Shown here in pieces: positions 41,775 to 50,532 of a stretch of 64,000 bases of DNA; the first letter of the stretch is position 1; every line of letters begins with the position of its first letter. Origin of the DNA: Arthrobacter globiformis (lineage in GTDB: Bacteria > Actinomycetota > Actinomycetes > Actinomycetales > Micrococcaceae). The notes beneath the pieces are model-generated. The model searched no databases, was not told where the DNA came from, and saw only the letters and a program-made list of their open reading frames with translations. Location of the stretch: assembly GCF_003261175.1 (NCBI RefSeq), contig NZ_QLNP01000094.1, forward strand, positions 1 to 64,000, read 5' to 3'. The position numbers and the translations under genes were made by a program.

Positions 41775-43352
41775 ATGACCAATCAGCAAAATCCCGGATC
41801 CGAGCCGGCAGCCCAGGACATGAGTCCTGAGGAGATCCAGGCTGTTATCGACCGGATCCTCGCCAAGGACGTCCCGGCCAAGAACGCCGCACCTGCCAAC
41901 GGCAGCCGCGCCGACAGCCAGGGCGTCTTGGGTAAGGCGCAGGCCATCTCGCAGCTCGCGGAAGAGCACAGCACGTACGACGGCGACCAGCAGGACCTCG
42001 AGGAACGTCGTGCACTGCGACGCACGGCCGGGCTGTCCACCGAACTCGAGGACGTCACCGAAGTCGAATACCGGCAGTTGCGCCTGGAACGCGTCGTTCT
42101 CACCGGGCTCTGGACCGAGGGCACGCTTGCCGACGCCGAGAATTCCCTGCGTGAACTCGCTGCCCTGGCGGAAACCGCGGGCTCGGAAGTCCTCGACGGA
42201 CTGGTCCAGCGGCGCGCCAAGCCGGACCCCGGCACCTTCCTCGGTTCCGGCAAGGCCTTGGAACTCAAAGACGTGGTGATGTCCACCGGCGCCGATACCG
42301 TCGTGGTGGACGCCGAACTCGCTCCCTCCCAGAGACGCGGCCTTGAAGACATCGTCAAGGTGAAGGTCATCGACCGCACGGCCCTCATCCTCGACATCTT
42401 CGCCCAGCACGCCAAGAGCCGCGAAGGTAAGGCCCAGGTGGAGCTGGCGCAGCTCGAATACCTCCTCCCGCGCCTCCGTGGCTGGGGTGAATCCATGTCC
42501 CGCCAGGCCGGTGGCCAGGTGGGGGGCGCCGGCGCCGGCATGGGCTCCCGTGGGCCCGGTGAAACCAAGATCGAACTGGACCGGCGAAGGATCCGCACCC
42601 GGATGGCCAAGCTGCGGCGCGAGATCGCCGCGATGAAGCCTGCACGGGAGACCAAACGGGCCAACCGCCGTCGTAATGAAGTCCCGTCCGTGGCCATCGC
42701 CGGATACACCAACGCCGGCAAGTCCTCGCTGCTGAACCGCCTCACGGACGCCGGGGTCCTAGTGGAGAACGCCCTGTTCGCCACCCTGGATCCCACCGTC
42801 CGCAAGGCAGAGACCGCCGACGGAATGGGGTACACGCTGGCCGACACCGTGGGCTTCGTCCGGTCCCTTCCCACCCAGTTGGTGGAGGCCTTCCGTTCCA
42901 CCCTTGAGGAAGTGGCGGATGCAGACCTGATCCTGCACGTCGTGGACGTGTCGCACCCGGACCCAGAGGGCCAGATCGCCGCCGTGCGGTCGGTGTTCGC
43001 CGAGGTGGACGCCCGCAAGGTGCCCGAGATCATCGTCCTGAACAAGGCCGACGCCGCCGACCCGTTTGTGGTGGAACGGCTGAAGCAGCGCGAACCACGG
43101 CACGTGGTGGTTTCGGCGCGTACGGGGGAGGGCATTGCCGAGCTTCTCGAGGCGATCAGCGAAGCCATCCCGCGGCCTAGCGTCAAGATGCAGCTCCTCG
43201 TGCCGTACCACCGCGGGGATCTCATCAGCAAGCTGCACGACTCCGACGCGGAGATCCTGAGCCTGGATCACGAAGAGGGCGGTACCCGCGCGGTGGTCAT
43301 GGTCCGGGAAGGCCTCGCGGCTGAACTGGAATCCTTCAGCACCGATGACTGA
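41775..43352 (+). CDS. hflX: Ribosome-associated GTPase HflX
   Basis: 525 residues. Splits and rescues stalled or heat-damaged 70S ribosomes. The N-terminal nucleotide-binding domain includes GTFLGSGKALELKD, the glycine-rich linker has GQVGGAGAGMGSRGPGETKIE, and the GTPase domain has G1 AGYTNAGKSSLL near residue 315, DTVGFVRSLPTQLVEAF as G3 and LNKAD as G4. The N-terminal 75 residues are a polar actinobacterial extension. The ATG is chosen for the AAAGGAG 5 nt upstream. The dinG-like helicase starts 8 nt inside its end. Confidence 0.95.
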   Translation: MTNQQNPGSEPAAQDMSPEEIQAVIDRILAKDVPAKNAAPANGSRADSQGVLGKAQAISQLAEEHSTYDGDQQDLEERRALRRTAGLSTELEDVTEVEYRQLRLERVVLTGLWTEGTLADAENSLRELAALAETAGSEVLDGLVQRRAKPDPGTFLGSGKALELKDVVMSTGADTVVVDAELAPSQRRGLEDIVKVKVIDRTALILDIFAQHAKSREGKAQVELAQLEYLLPRLRGWGESMSRQAGGQVGGAGAGMGSRGPGETKIELDRRRIRTRMAKLRREIAAMKPARETKRANRRRNEVPSVAIAGYTNAGKSSLLNRLTDAGVLVENALFATLDPTVRKAETADGMGYTLADTVGFVRSLPTQLVEAFRSTLEEVADADLILHVVDVSHPDPEGQIAAVRSVFAEVDARKVPEIIVLNKADAADPFVVERLKQREPRHVVVSARTGEGIAELLEAISEAIPRPSVKMQLLVPYHRGDLISKLHDSDAEILSLDHEEGGTRAVVMVREGLAAELESFSTDD

Positions 43353-45405
43353 CGGGGCGGCAGCCGCCGGCGCCGCGGCCACGGCCGGCGAGCAGCTTGT
43401 ACTTGACCTGCTCGACCGTGCCGTGGCTGGCATGGGCGGCCAAAGCCGCAGCGGCCAGCACGAGATGGCCCGGCAGGTGGCGCGCGCGATAGAAACCGGT
43501 GACCACCTGCTGGTGCAGGCCGGCACGGGAACCGGCAAGTCACTGGCCTACCTGGTCCCGCTCATCGCGCACTCGCTGGAGAGCAATAAGCCGACCCTCG
43601 TCTCCACCGCCACCCTCGCCTTGCAGACCCAGATCGTGGGCCGTGACCTCCCGCGGCTGCTGGAGAGCCTCAAACCGGCACTCGACCGGCCCGTGAAGGT
43701 GGCACTGGTCAAGGGCCGCGCTAACTACGTCTGCAGGCACAAGCTGGAAGGCGGCTTTCCCTCCGAGGAACCCTCGGAGGGCCAGCTCTTCTCGCTGGGC
43801 GAGGACACCAGCGTCCCGCACTTCGCCGCGGCGATGGGCGGCCCCTCGTCGCAGCTCGGCAAGGAGGTGGTCAGGCTCCGGGAATGGGCGGAGCAGACCA
43901 CCACGGGTGACCGGGACGAGCTCCTTCCCGGCGTCACGGACCGGGCCTGGCGGCAGGTGTCCGTCACATCCATGGAATGCCTCGGCGCGCAGAAATGCCC
44001 CCTCGCCGAAGAGTGCTTCAGCGAACTTGCCCGCCATAACGCCACCGAGGCCGACGTCGTGGTGACCAACCACGCCATGCTGGCTGTCAGCGCCTTCGAG
44101 GGCCTGGCGGTGCTGCCGGAGTACGACGTTGTGGTGGTGGACGAGGCCCACGAACTCCAGGACCGGGTGACCGGCGCGGTTTCGGGGCAGCTGTCGGTGG
44201 CCATGGTCCATGCCGCGGCGTCCGGCGCCCGCAAGCACACCGGGATCACTGTTGACGCGCTCAACACAGCGGCAGCCAACCTCGAGGTGGCTCTTGCGGG
44301 CGTTCCCAGCGGCTTGCTGCCCAACGGCCTGAACGACGAGCAGTTGGATTGCGTGGACCAGCTTCGTGAGGCCTGCCGGGCGGCGCTGTCGGACTCCAAG
44401 GGGGACAGCAATACAACGGCCGACGGCGGGCGGCAGCTCGCGCGCTCCCGCCTGCTGGTGATTTTGGAGCTTTGTGAACGTTTGATTGCTGCGCGCGAAA
44501 ACCGCGAGGTGGTCTGGTTCTCCCGGAACAGCACGTTTGATCCCCAGCAGGGATACTCGGCCCCGGACGAGACTGCCCCGGCTCTGGTCAACATTGCCCC
44601 GCTGAGCGTCGCTGGCAGGCTCCGGGAAGGCCTGTTCGCCGGCCATACTGTGGTGCTGACGTCAGCCACACTGGCCATCGGCTCTGCCTTCGAACCGGCC
44701 GCGGGCGGGCTGGGCCTGGTGGGGGACGGTGCACCGAGCTGGACCGGCGTCGACGTGGGGTCCCCCTTCGACTACCCCCGGCAGGGCATCCTTTACGTGG
44801 CAGGGCACCTGCCGAAACCGGGCCGCGGCACTTCGCCTGAGGCGCTGGACGAACTCGAGTCCCTCATCCGCGCCTCCGGCGGGGGAGCGCTCTGCCTGTT
44901 CTCCTCGCGGCGGGCCGCCGAGGAAGCGGCGGACGCCCTGCGCACGCGACTGGATGTCAGCATTCTCTGCCAGGGCGAATCCACCATGACGGCACTGGTG
45001 AAGCAGTTCGCCGACGAGCCTGATACTTGCCTGTTCGGCACGATGTCACTCTGGCAGGGCGTCGACGTGCCGGGCGGATCATGCCGCCTGGTGGTCATTG
45101 ACAGGATCCCCTTCCCGCGCCCGGACGACCCACTCATGACCGCGCGGTCCCGCGCCGTTGCCCAGGCTGGCGGCAACGGTTTCATGTCTGTGTCCGCCAC
45201 GCATGCGGCCATCAGGCTGGCCCAGGGGGCCGGACGGCTCATCCGGTCCACGAATGACAAGGGCGTGGTGGCGGTGCTGGATTCCCGGCTGTCCACGGAA
45301 CGCTATGGCGGGTTCCTGCGGGCCGCCCTGCCGCCGTTCTGGCCGACGACCGACAAGAAGACCGCGGTCGCAGCACTCGAACGGCTCGCCGGGGCACAGG
45401 CGTAA
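43345..45405 (+). CDS. ATP-dependent DNA helicase, DinG/YoaA family
   Basis: 686 residues, XPD-like superfamily 2 helicase. Walker A QAGTGTGKSLAYLVP is near residue 60, the DEAH box in VVVDEAHELQD near 266, and the C-terminal motifs MSLWQGVDVPG and LAQGAGRLIRS are present. Four cysteines that could hold an iron-sulfur cluster are visible (one in NYVCRHKLEGG and three in MECLGAQKCPLAEECF). It unwinds DNA with 5'-to-3' polarity, probably removing R-loops or other damage structures. It overlaps hflX by 8 nt and converges on lexA; no LexA box was seen before it. Confidence 0.93.
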   Translation: MTDGAAAAGAAATAGEQLVLDLLDRAVAGMGGQSRSGQHEMARQVARAIETGDHLLVQAGTGTGKSLAYLVPLIAHSLESNKPTLVSTATLALQTQIVGRDLPRLLESLKPALDRPVKVALVKGRANYVCRHKLEGGFPSEEPSEGQLFSLGEDTSVPHFAAAMGGPSSQLGKEVVRLREWAEQTTTGDRDELLPGVTDRAWRQVSVTSMECLGAQKCPLAEECFSELARHNATEADVVVTNHAMLAVSAFEGLAVLPEYDVVVVDEAHELQDRVTGAVSGQLSVAMVHAAASGARKHTGITVDALNTAAANLEVALAGVPSGLLPNGLNDEQLDCVDQLREACRAALSDSKGDSNTTADGGRQLARSRLLVILELCERLIAARENREVVWFSRNSTFDPQQGYSAPDETAPALVNIAPLSVAGRLREGLFAGHTVVLTSATLAIGSAFEPAAGGLGLVGDGAPSWTGVDVGSPFDYPRQGILYVAGHLPKPGRGTSPEALDELESLIRASGGGALCLFSSRRAAEEAADALRTRLDVSILCQGESTMTALVKQFADEPDTCLFGTMSLWQGVDVPGGSCRLVVIDRIPFPRPDDPLMTARSRAVAQAGGNGFMSVSATHAAIRLAQGAGRLIRSTNDKGVVAVLDSRLSTERYGGFLRAALPPFWPTTDKKTAVAALERLAGAQA

Positions 45406-45408
45406 AGA

Positions 45409-45435
45409 AGCCCCGGGCTATAACAGCCCGGGGCT
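45409..45435. terminator. Two-way terminator between the DinG-type helicase gene and lexA
   Basis: AGCCCCGGGCT and AGCCCGGGGCT form a perfect 11-bp stem with a 5-nt loop. On the minus strand it is followed by TCTTT, so it is a good intrinsic terminator for lexA and probably serves the helicase gene too. Confidence 0.88.
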
Positions 45436-45449
45436 GAAGGTTGCAGCGG

Positions 45450-46196
45450 CTACAGCGAGCGGAGTACGGAAACCACCTTGCCCATGACAACGGCGTGGTC
45501 GCCAAGGATGGGCTCGTACTGCGTGTTCTGCGGAAGCAGCCACGTGTGGCCGTCCCGCTGCCGGAAGGTCTTGACCGTGGCTTCGTCGTCGAGCAGCGCC
45601 GCGACGATGTCGCCGTTGACCGCGTCGCTTTGCCGCCGGACCACCACCCAGTCTCCGTCGCAGATGGCGGCGTCCACCATGGAGTCGCCGGCGACCTTGA
45701 GCATGAACAGTTCGCCGTGGCCCACCAGCTGGCGTGGCAAGGGCATCAGGTCCTCCACCATCTGGTCCGCGAGGATGGGGCCGCCGGCGGCGATGCGGCC
45801 GACCAGCGGCACCATTGCGGTGTCCATCGCGCTGGGCAGTTCGGACACGGACGCGCCTGCGGTGCTCAGGGCGGGGGCCTTGTCCGCGCCAGCTGTTTTT
45901 GCCGTCCCTGCATCCAGGGTGAGCGGCATCAGGACCTCCATGGCGCGCGGCCGCTTGGGGTCGCGCCGGAGGTAGCCAAGCTTTTCCAGCTGCGAGAGCT
46001 GGTGGGTCACGCTGGACAGGCTGGCCAGGCCGACGGTGTCGCCGATTTCCCGCATCGATGGCGGGTAGCCGTTGTCATTGACCGAGCGCTGGATGGTTTC
46101 CAGGATCTTTTTCTGCCGGACGGTCAGTCCCTTCGGGGTCCGCTGAGACCGCGGGCTGCGCTGGGGAGCCTTGCCGTCAGAGGCTTGTGCTGCCAT
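45450..46196 (-). CDS. lexA: SOS transcriptional repressor LexA
   Basis: 248 residues. The N-terminal winged helix-turn-helix has [24 protein letters not shown] (core [19 protein letters not shown]). The self-cleavage bond is A137-G138 in [12 protein letters not shown]; the catalytic dyad is S172 ([11 protein letters not shown]) and K209 (DDEATVKTF). It represses DNA-damage genes until RecA filaments trigger autocleavage. Residues 1-25 are a basic extension. The ATG has GGAAAGG upstream; longer in-frame starts would run into the operator region. Two LexA-box-like sequences in the divergent interval suggest autoregulation. The interdomain linker is long and Ala-rich. Confidence 0.97.
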   Translation of the reverse strand: MAAQASDGKAPQRSPRSQRTPKGLTVRQKKILETIQRSVNDNGYPPSMREIGDTVGLASLSSVTHQLSQLEKLGYLRRDPKRPRAMEVLMPLTLDAGTAKTAGADKAPALSTAGASVSELPSAMDTAMVPLVGRIAAGGPILADQMVEDLMPLPRQLVGHGELFMLKVAGDSMVDAAICDGDWVVVRRQSDAVNGDIVAALLDDEATVKTFRQRDGHTWLLPQNTQYEPILGDHAVVMGKVVSVLRSL

Positions 46197-46339
46197 GTTC
46201 GCCAACGCCTTTCCGTTCCTCCCGGCCGCGGTAGCTGCAGTGGCCGGGAACTTCCGGCCTGAAAATGTCAGACCCTGCTGATCAACTGCAGATGTGGTTG
46301 TTCTGTGATTTCCAACGTAGGCCAGCCATAGTGCTTTTT

Positions 46340-46353
46340 CAAACATTTGTTCT
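46340..46353 (-). promoter_or_regulatory. LexA box of lexA
   Basis: On the minus strand the site reads AGAAC-AAAT-GTTTG, one mismatch from CGAAC-N4-GTTYG, about 145 bp before the lexA ATG. Confidence 0.7.
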
Positions 46354-46407
46354 AGCGAGTCTCGACTTAATTCGTCGATAGGTGCTAAAACTAGAAAAAG
46401 CAAAGTT

Positions 46408-46421
46408 CGAACATGTGTTCT
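46408..46421 (+). promoter_or_regulatory. LexA box near the LysM gene
   Basis: CGAAC-ATGT-GTTCT matches the SOS box at all but the last base. It lies 13 bp upstream of the likely -35 TTGGCA of the LysM gene and about 50 bp from the lexA-side box, so one LexA pair may control both genes. Confidence 0.82.
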
Positions 46422-46503
46422 AGTGCGGGCCGCTTGGCAGTCCGGTGTTCGAACTGTTTATTCGAATACGAGGCAGCACAACTGGTCCAGGAGGGCTCAC
46501 GCC

Positions 46504-46926
46504 ATGTCAGCGTCAACAGCAGCATCAACTTCAACGGCAATGTCCCTTTCGACGGCGGCACCCCGTTCGACGGCAGCGTCCCGCTCATCGGCCGTGTCCC
46601 GGCCGGGGAAGCCGCCGCGGCTTCGTCTCACCCGACGTGGCCGCATTGTCCTGATCGGCCTGCCGCTTGTTCTGCTGGCCGCCGTTATCCTGTCCCTGAC
46701 CGGGCTCCTGAACTCCCCGGCCAAGGCGGCAGACAATGCCAGTGGTCTGACGGTCACGCCCACGGTTTCGGTCACGGTGCAGCCCGGCGAATCACTGTGG
46801 GCCATCGCTGGGCAGGTTGACCCGGACCGCGATCCGCGGGATGTGATTGCGGACATTGTCCAGCTCAATGATCTCCAGGCCGGGAAAGTCATGCCCGGTC
46901 AGCAGCTGTTTGTGCCCACCAAATAG
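46504..46926 (+). CDS. LysM-domain membrane protein, likely SOS-induced cell division inhibitor (YneA/ChiZ/DivS type)
   Basis: 140 residues. The N-terminal 45 residues are Ser/Ala-rich and end in basic residues; a single membrane helix follows (about 48-70, IVLIGLPLVLLAAVILSL). A short linker leads to a LysM domain (VTVQPGESLWAIAGQVDPD to PGQQLFVPTK) that binds peptidoglycan. Divergence from lexA with SOS boxes between is the arrangement of yneA in Bacillus and Rv2719c (ChiZ) in mycobacteria, both of which delay division after DNA damage. The ATG has an excellent AGGAGG. Function by synteny, not shown. Confidence 0.82.
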   Translation: MSASTAASTSTAMSLSTAAPRSTAASRSSAVSRPGKPPRLRLTRRGRIVLIGLPLVLLAAVILSLTGLLNSPAKAADNASGLTVTPTVSVTVQPGESLWAIAGQVDPDRDPRDVIADIVQLNDLQAGKVMPGQQLFVPTK

Positions 46927-46991
46927 GGTGGCGGCGTGCGGTTTCCGGAGGCCGGAACCGTCACAGTTTCCGGCCAGCCCTCCGGGTTACT

Positions 46992-46997
46992 TAAACT
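46992..46997 (+). promoter_or_regulatory. -10 box TAAACT of leaderless hisC
   Basis: TAAACT ends 6 nt before the hisC GTG. No histidine leader peptide or attenuator is possible on such a transcript. Confidence 0.6.
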
Positions 46998-47003
46998 GTT
47001 CTA

Positions 47004-48122
47004 GTGACTGACCAGCTTGAGCGACTCAACCGACTGCCCCTGCGGACCAACCTGAGGGGGCTGTCCCCCTACGGCGCCCCGCAGCTTGATGTTCCGATCC
47101 TGCTCAACGTCAACGAGAACACGCATGGCGTGCCGGCCGACGTGCGTGCGGCCATCACGGCGGCCGTAACCGAGGCCGCCGCTGGCCTCAACCGGTACCC
47201 CGACCGCGAATTCACCGAACTCCGGGAAGCCTTGGCCGAATACCTCGGCCATGGGCTCAGCGCGGACAATCTCTGGGCAGCCAACGGCTCCAACGAGGTC
47301 CTGCAGCAGATCCTCCAGGCCTTCGGCGGCCCGGGCCGTTCGCTGCTGAGCTTCCCTCCGACCTACTCCATGTACCCATTGCTGGCCAGCGGCACGGACA
47401 CCGCCTACATCGCCGGCAAGCGCGCCGACGACTACGGCCTCAGCGCCGAGTCCGCCGCAAGCCAGGTGCGCGACCTCCAGCCCAGCATCGTCTTCCTGTG
47501 CTCACCCAACAACCCCACCGGCACCGGCCTGGGCCTGGATGTGGTGGAAGCCGTATACGAGGCGGGCGAGGCCAGCCAGGCGGTCGTCGTGGTGGATGAG
47601 GCCTACCACGAGTTTGCGCACGACGGCACGCCCAGCGCCCTCACCCTGCTGCCCGGCCGGGAGCGGCTCATCGTCTCCCGGACCATGAGCAAGGCGTTCG
47701 CTCTTGCCGGCGCCCGCCTAGGCTACATGGCTGCCGCCCCGGAGGTGACTGACGCCCTCCGGTTAGTGCGCCTGCCCTACCACCTGTCGGCCGTCACGCA
47801 GGCTACCGCCCTCGCAGCGCTGCAGCACCGCGAAGCGCTCATGGCCGATGTCCAGGACATCAAGCGGCAGCGTGACCGGATCGTCGCGGAACTGACGCGC
47901 ATGGGGCTGCGGCCTGCTGCGTCCGATTCCAACTACGTCTTCTTCGGCGGGCTGGAGAACCCCCATGACGTCTGGCAGGGACTGCTGGATGCAGGGGTGC
48001 TTGTCCGCGACGTCGGCATCGCCGGCCACCTGAGGGTCACGGCCGGTACTGAGACGGAAACCACAGCCTTCCTGGAAGCGCTGGAAAGCATCCTGGCCCG
48101 GCAGGCCGCACTTCCGGCCTAA
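47004..48122 (+). CDS. hisC: Histidinol-phosphate aminotransferase HisC
   Basis: 372 residues. PLP enzyme of histidine synthesis. Hallmarks: [14 protein letters not shown] near the start, [21 protein letters not shown] and the Schiff-base lysine in [21 protein letters not shown] start in a leaderless context, so it probably heads the transcript of hisC-hisB-hisH-orf-hisA. hisD, which precedes hisC in many actinobacteria, is not upstream here; the LysM gene is. Confidence 0.95.
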   Translation: MTDQLERLNRLPLRTNLRGLSPYGAPQLDVPILLNVNENTHGVPADVRAAITAAVTEAAAGLNRYPDREFTELREALAEYLGHGLSADNLWAANGSNEVLQQILQAFGGPGRSLLSFPPTYSMYPLLASGTDTAYIAGKRADDYGLSAESAASQVRDLQPSIVFLCSPNNPTGTGLGLDVVEAVYEAGEASQAVVVVDEAYHEFAHDGTPSALTLLPGRERLIVSRTMSKAFALAGARLGYMAAAPEVTDALRLVRLPYHLSAVTQATALAALQHREALMADVQDIKRQRDRIVAELTRMGLRPAASDSNYVFFGGLENPHDVWQGLLDAGVLVRDVGIAGHLRVTAGTETETTAFLEALESILARQAALPA

Positions 48123-48181
48123 ACTTGGATATGGACCAGGTCAGGTCCGCCCCCATCCTTCGTCAAAGGACATCTATCACC

Positions 48182-48808
48182 ATGAGCGACACCGGAATCA
48201 AGGCTGCCGAGGCCCGGACTGCACGCATGGAGCGTGCCACCAGCGAATCTTCCGTGCTGGTGGAGATCAACCTCGACGGCACCGGAGTGTCGGATATCAG
48301 CACGTCGGTCCCGTTCTACGACCACATGCTGACGGCGCTGTGCAAGCACTCACTCATCGACATGACCGTCAAGGCCACAGGCGACACCCACATTGACGTC
48401 CACCACACCGTCGAGGACGTTGCCATCACGTTCGGCGAGGTCCTGCGCACCGCGCTGGGCAACAAGGCGGGCATCCGCCGCTTCGGCGAGGCCACCGTGC
48501 CCCTGGACGAGGCCCTCGCGCACGCCGTCGTCGACGTGTCCGGCCGGCCCTACCTGGTCCACGGCGGCGAGCCAGCCGGGCAGGAGTACCACCTGATCGG
48601 CGGCCACTTTACGGGTTCGCTTACCCGGCACGTATTCGAGGCCATCACGCTGCACGCCGGCATCTGCCTGCACATGAACCTCATCGCCGGCCGCGACCCG
48701 CACCACATCGTGGAAGCCCAGTTCAAGGCCTTCGCCAGGGCCCTCCGCGCAGCCGTCGAGCCGGATCCCCGCGTCGAGGGCATTCCGTCCACCAAGGGAG
48801 CACTATGA
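48182..48808 (+). CDS. hisB: Imidazoleglycerol-phosphate dehydratase HisB
   Basis: 208 residues, the monofunctional form without a histidinol phosphatase domain. Manganese-binding His-rich motifs are present: [40 protein letters not shown]. It dehydrates imidazoleglycerol phosphate to imidazoleacetol phosphate, the HisC substrate. The ATG (MSDTGIKA) has AAAGGACA upstream. It overlaps hisH by 4 nt. Confidence 0.96.
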   Translation: MSDTGIKAAEARTARMERATSESSVLVEINLDGTGVSDISTSVPFYDHMLTALCKHSLIDMTVKATGDTHIDVHHTVEDVAITFGEVLRTALGNKAGIRRFGEATVPLDEALAHAVVDVSGRPYLVHGGEPAGQEYHLIGGHFTGSLTRHVFEAITLHAGICLHMNLIAGRDPHHIVEAQFKAFARALRAAVEPDPRVEGIPSTKGAL

Positions 48809-49542
48809 CCGGCAAAGTACTGCACGAGGGTGCGATCCTCGACCCGTCGGCCACGCTGAAGCCGGCATCCCCGGAGGGCAAACCCACCGTCACCGTCCTG
48901 GACTACGGCTCCGGCAACGTCCGTTCGGCCGTTCGCGCCCTGGAGCGTGCCGGTGCGGAGGTCATTCTGAGCTCCAAGCCCGAGGACGTGCTGAACGCCG
49001 ACGGGCTGGTCGTTCCCGGCGTCGGCGCCTTCGAAACGGTCATGCGCGAACTCAAGGCCGTTGACGGCATCCGGATGATCGGCCGCCGCGTTGCCGGCGG
49101 ACGTCCGGTCCTCGGCATCTGCGTCGGCCTGCAGGTGCTCTTCGAAGCCGGCGTCGAACACGGAACCGAAGCCGAAGGCATGGGGGAATGGCCCGGCAAG
49201 GTGGAACTCCTCCCGGCCGATGTGGTGCCGCACATGGGGTGGAACACGGTCAAGGTTCCGGAAGGCTCCAGGCTTTTCGACGGCGTCGAGGGCGAGCGGT
49301 TCTACTTTGTGCACTCCTACGGCGTCCAGAACTGGGACTTCGACGTGATCCAGCCCCGGATGGCGCCGCCGCTGGTCACGTGGTCCGAGCACGGTGGCCC
49401 CTTCATCGCCGCCGTGGAGAACGGCCCGCTCTGCGCCACCCAGTTCCACCCGGAAAAGTCCGGTGACGCCGGCGCGCGTCTGCTGAAAAACTGGGTCGAC
49501 GGGCTCCGCGCGCCGCACTCCCGGCAGACGGCGGACGCCTAG
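48805..49542 (+). CDS. hisH: Imidazole glycerol phosphate synthase glutaminase subunit HisH
   Basis: 245 residues, longer than the usual 200-210 because of an N-terminal extension of about 27 residues. Class I glutamine amidotransferase: nucleophile Cys in [13 protein letters not shown], His-Glu pair in [12 protein letters not shown], and the oxyanion strand [12 protein letters not shown]. It supplies ammonia to HisF, but no hisF is present in the window. Translationally coupled to hisB by a 4-nt overlap; the next small gene starts immediately after its stop. Confidence 0.94.
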   Translation: MTGKVLHEGAILDPSATLKPASPEGKPTVTVLDYGSGNVRSAVRALERAGAEVILSSKPEDVLNADGLVVPGVGAFETVMRELKAVDGIRMIGRRVAGGRPVLGICVGLQVLFEAGVEHGTEAEGMGEWPGKVELLPADVVPHMGWNTVKVPEGSRLFDGVEGERFYFVHSYGVQNWDFDVIQPRMAPPLVTWSEHGGPFIAAVENGPLCATQFHPEKSGDAGARLLKNWVDGLRAPHSRQTADA

Positions 49543-49701
49543 ATGTGGTCCATCCTCCTGATGGGACTGGCCGGTCTCCTGGTGGGCGGCGGCCTGTCCT
49601 TCAGACAGCAGCGCAAGCCGCTCTGGATCCAGGTCGGTTTCTACCTGCTGGCCGCCATGTCGCTGCTGGCCGCCTACCTGCTGACCCTTCCCGGCAAATA
49701 A
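49543..49701 (+). CDS. 52-residue two-helix membrane protein in the his operon
   Basis: Reads MWSILLMGLAGLLVGGGLSF then RQQRKPLWIQV and a second hydrophobic stretch, ending LLTLPGK. Two membrane helices (about residues 3-20 and 30-47) flank a basic loop, so both ends probably face the same side. The ATG directly abuts the hisH stop codon, giving tight coupling, and hisA starts about 75 nt later. No known his enzyme looks like this; function unknown. The clean frame and position in the operon support it as real, though it is short. Confidence 0.6.
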   Translation: MWSILLMGLAGLLVGGGLSFRQQRKPLWIQVGFYLLAAMSLLAAYLLTLPGK

Positions 49702-49776
49702 CCCACCAACCCGCCGTGTGCGCCGCCATAGTAGCGGCCCGCCGGAACCAGCGCCTACAAGAACTGAGGACCCCTG

Positions 49777-50523
49777 ATGACCAGCCAAAACGAGCTGCCG
49801 GTACTTGAACTGCTTCCCGCCGTCGACGTCGTGAACGGCCAGGCCGTCCGCCTGGTCCAGGGCGAGGCCGGCAGCGAAACAAGTTACGGAACGCCCCTGG
49901 AAGCGGCGCTCAACTGGCAGCAGCAGGGCGCGGAATGGGTCCATCTGGTGGATCTGGACGCTGCCTTCGGACGCGGCTCGAACGCGGACCTGCTGCGCGA
50001 AGTGGTGGGCCGGCTGGACATCAAGGTCGAGCTCTCCGGCGGCCTTCGGGACGACGAGTCCCTGGAGAAGGCGCTGGAGCTGGGCGTTGCCCGGGTTAAC
50101 CTCGGCACCGCCGCCCTGGAGAACCCTGAATGGACGGCACGGGCCATCGACCGCTTCGGTGACCGGATCGCCGTCGGCCTGGACGTCCGGGGAACCACCC
50201 TCGCCGGACGCGGCTGGACCAAGGAAGGCGGGGACCTGTGGGACGTTTTGGGCCGCCTCGAGGAGGCCGGCTGCGCCCGCTACGTCGTCACCGACGTGAC
50301 CAAGGACGGGACGCTGCAGGGGCCGAACGTCGAACTGCTGCGGCAGATGGTGGAGAAGACCGGCAAGCCCGTGGTGGCCTCCGGCGGTATCTCCAGCCTT
50401 GACGACCTGAAGGTCCTGCGCTCCCTGGTGCCGCTCGGCGTCGAAGGTGCCATCGTGGGCAAGGCCCTGTACGCCAACGCCTTCACCCTGCCCGAGGCCC
50501 TCGACGTCGCCGGACGCCGGTAG
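49777..50523 (+). CDS. hisA: HisA/PriA phosphoribosyl isomerase
   Basis: 248 residues, (beta-alpha)8 barrel. Catalytic aspartates in [19 protein letters not shown] and [15 protein letters not shown]; phosphate-binding loops at [13 protein letters not shown] and [12 protein letters not shown]. In actinobacteria this protein (PriA) often serves both histidine (ProFAR isomerase) and tryptophan (TrpF) synthesis; bifunctionality is likely if no trpF exists elsewhere in the genome, which cannot be checked here. ATG follows AACTGAGGA. The SseB-like gene starts 9 nt after its stop. Confidence 0.95.
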   Translation: MTSQNELPVLELLPAVDVVNGQAVRLVQGEAGSETSYGTPLEAALNWQQQGAEWVHLVDLDAAFGRGSNADLLREVVGRLDIKVELSGGLRDDESLEKALELGVARVNLGTAALENPEWTARAIDRFGDRIAVGLDVRGTTLAGRGWTKEGGDLWDVLGRLEEAGCARYVVTDVTKDGTLQGPNVELLRQMVEKTGKPVVASGGISSLDDLKVLRSLVPLGVEGAIVGKALYANAFTLPEALDVAGRR

Positions 50524-50532
50524 GACATCGCA

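Larger units (their letters stand above)
46197..46503. other. lexA / LysM-gene divergent control region
   Basis: The 307-nt interval holds at least two LexA-box-like sites (46340-46353 and 46408-46421) and a third, imperfect one at 46450-46464 (CGAAC-TGTTT-ATTCG, spacer one base too long). TTGGCA at 46434-46439 is a good -35 for the LysM gene. The lexA 5' UTR occupies the left half. Confidence 0.7.
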
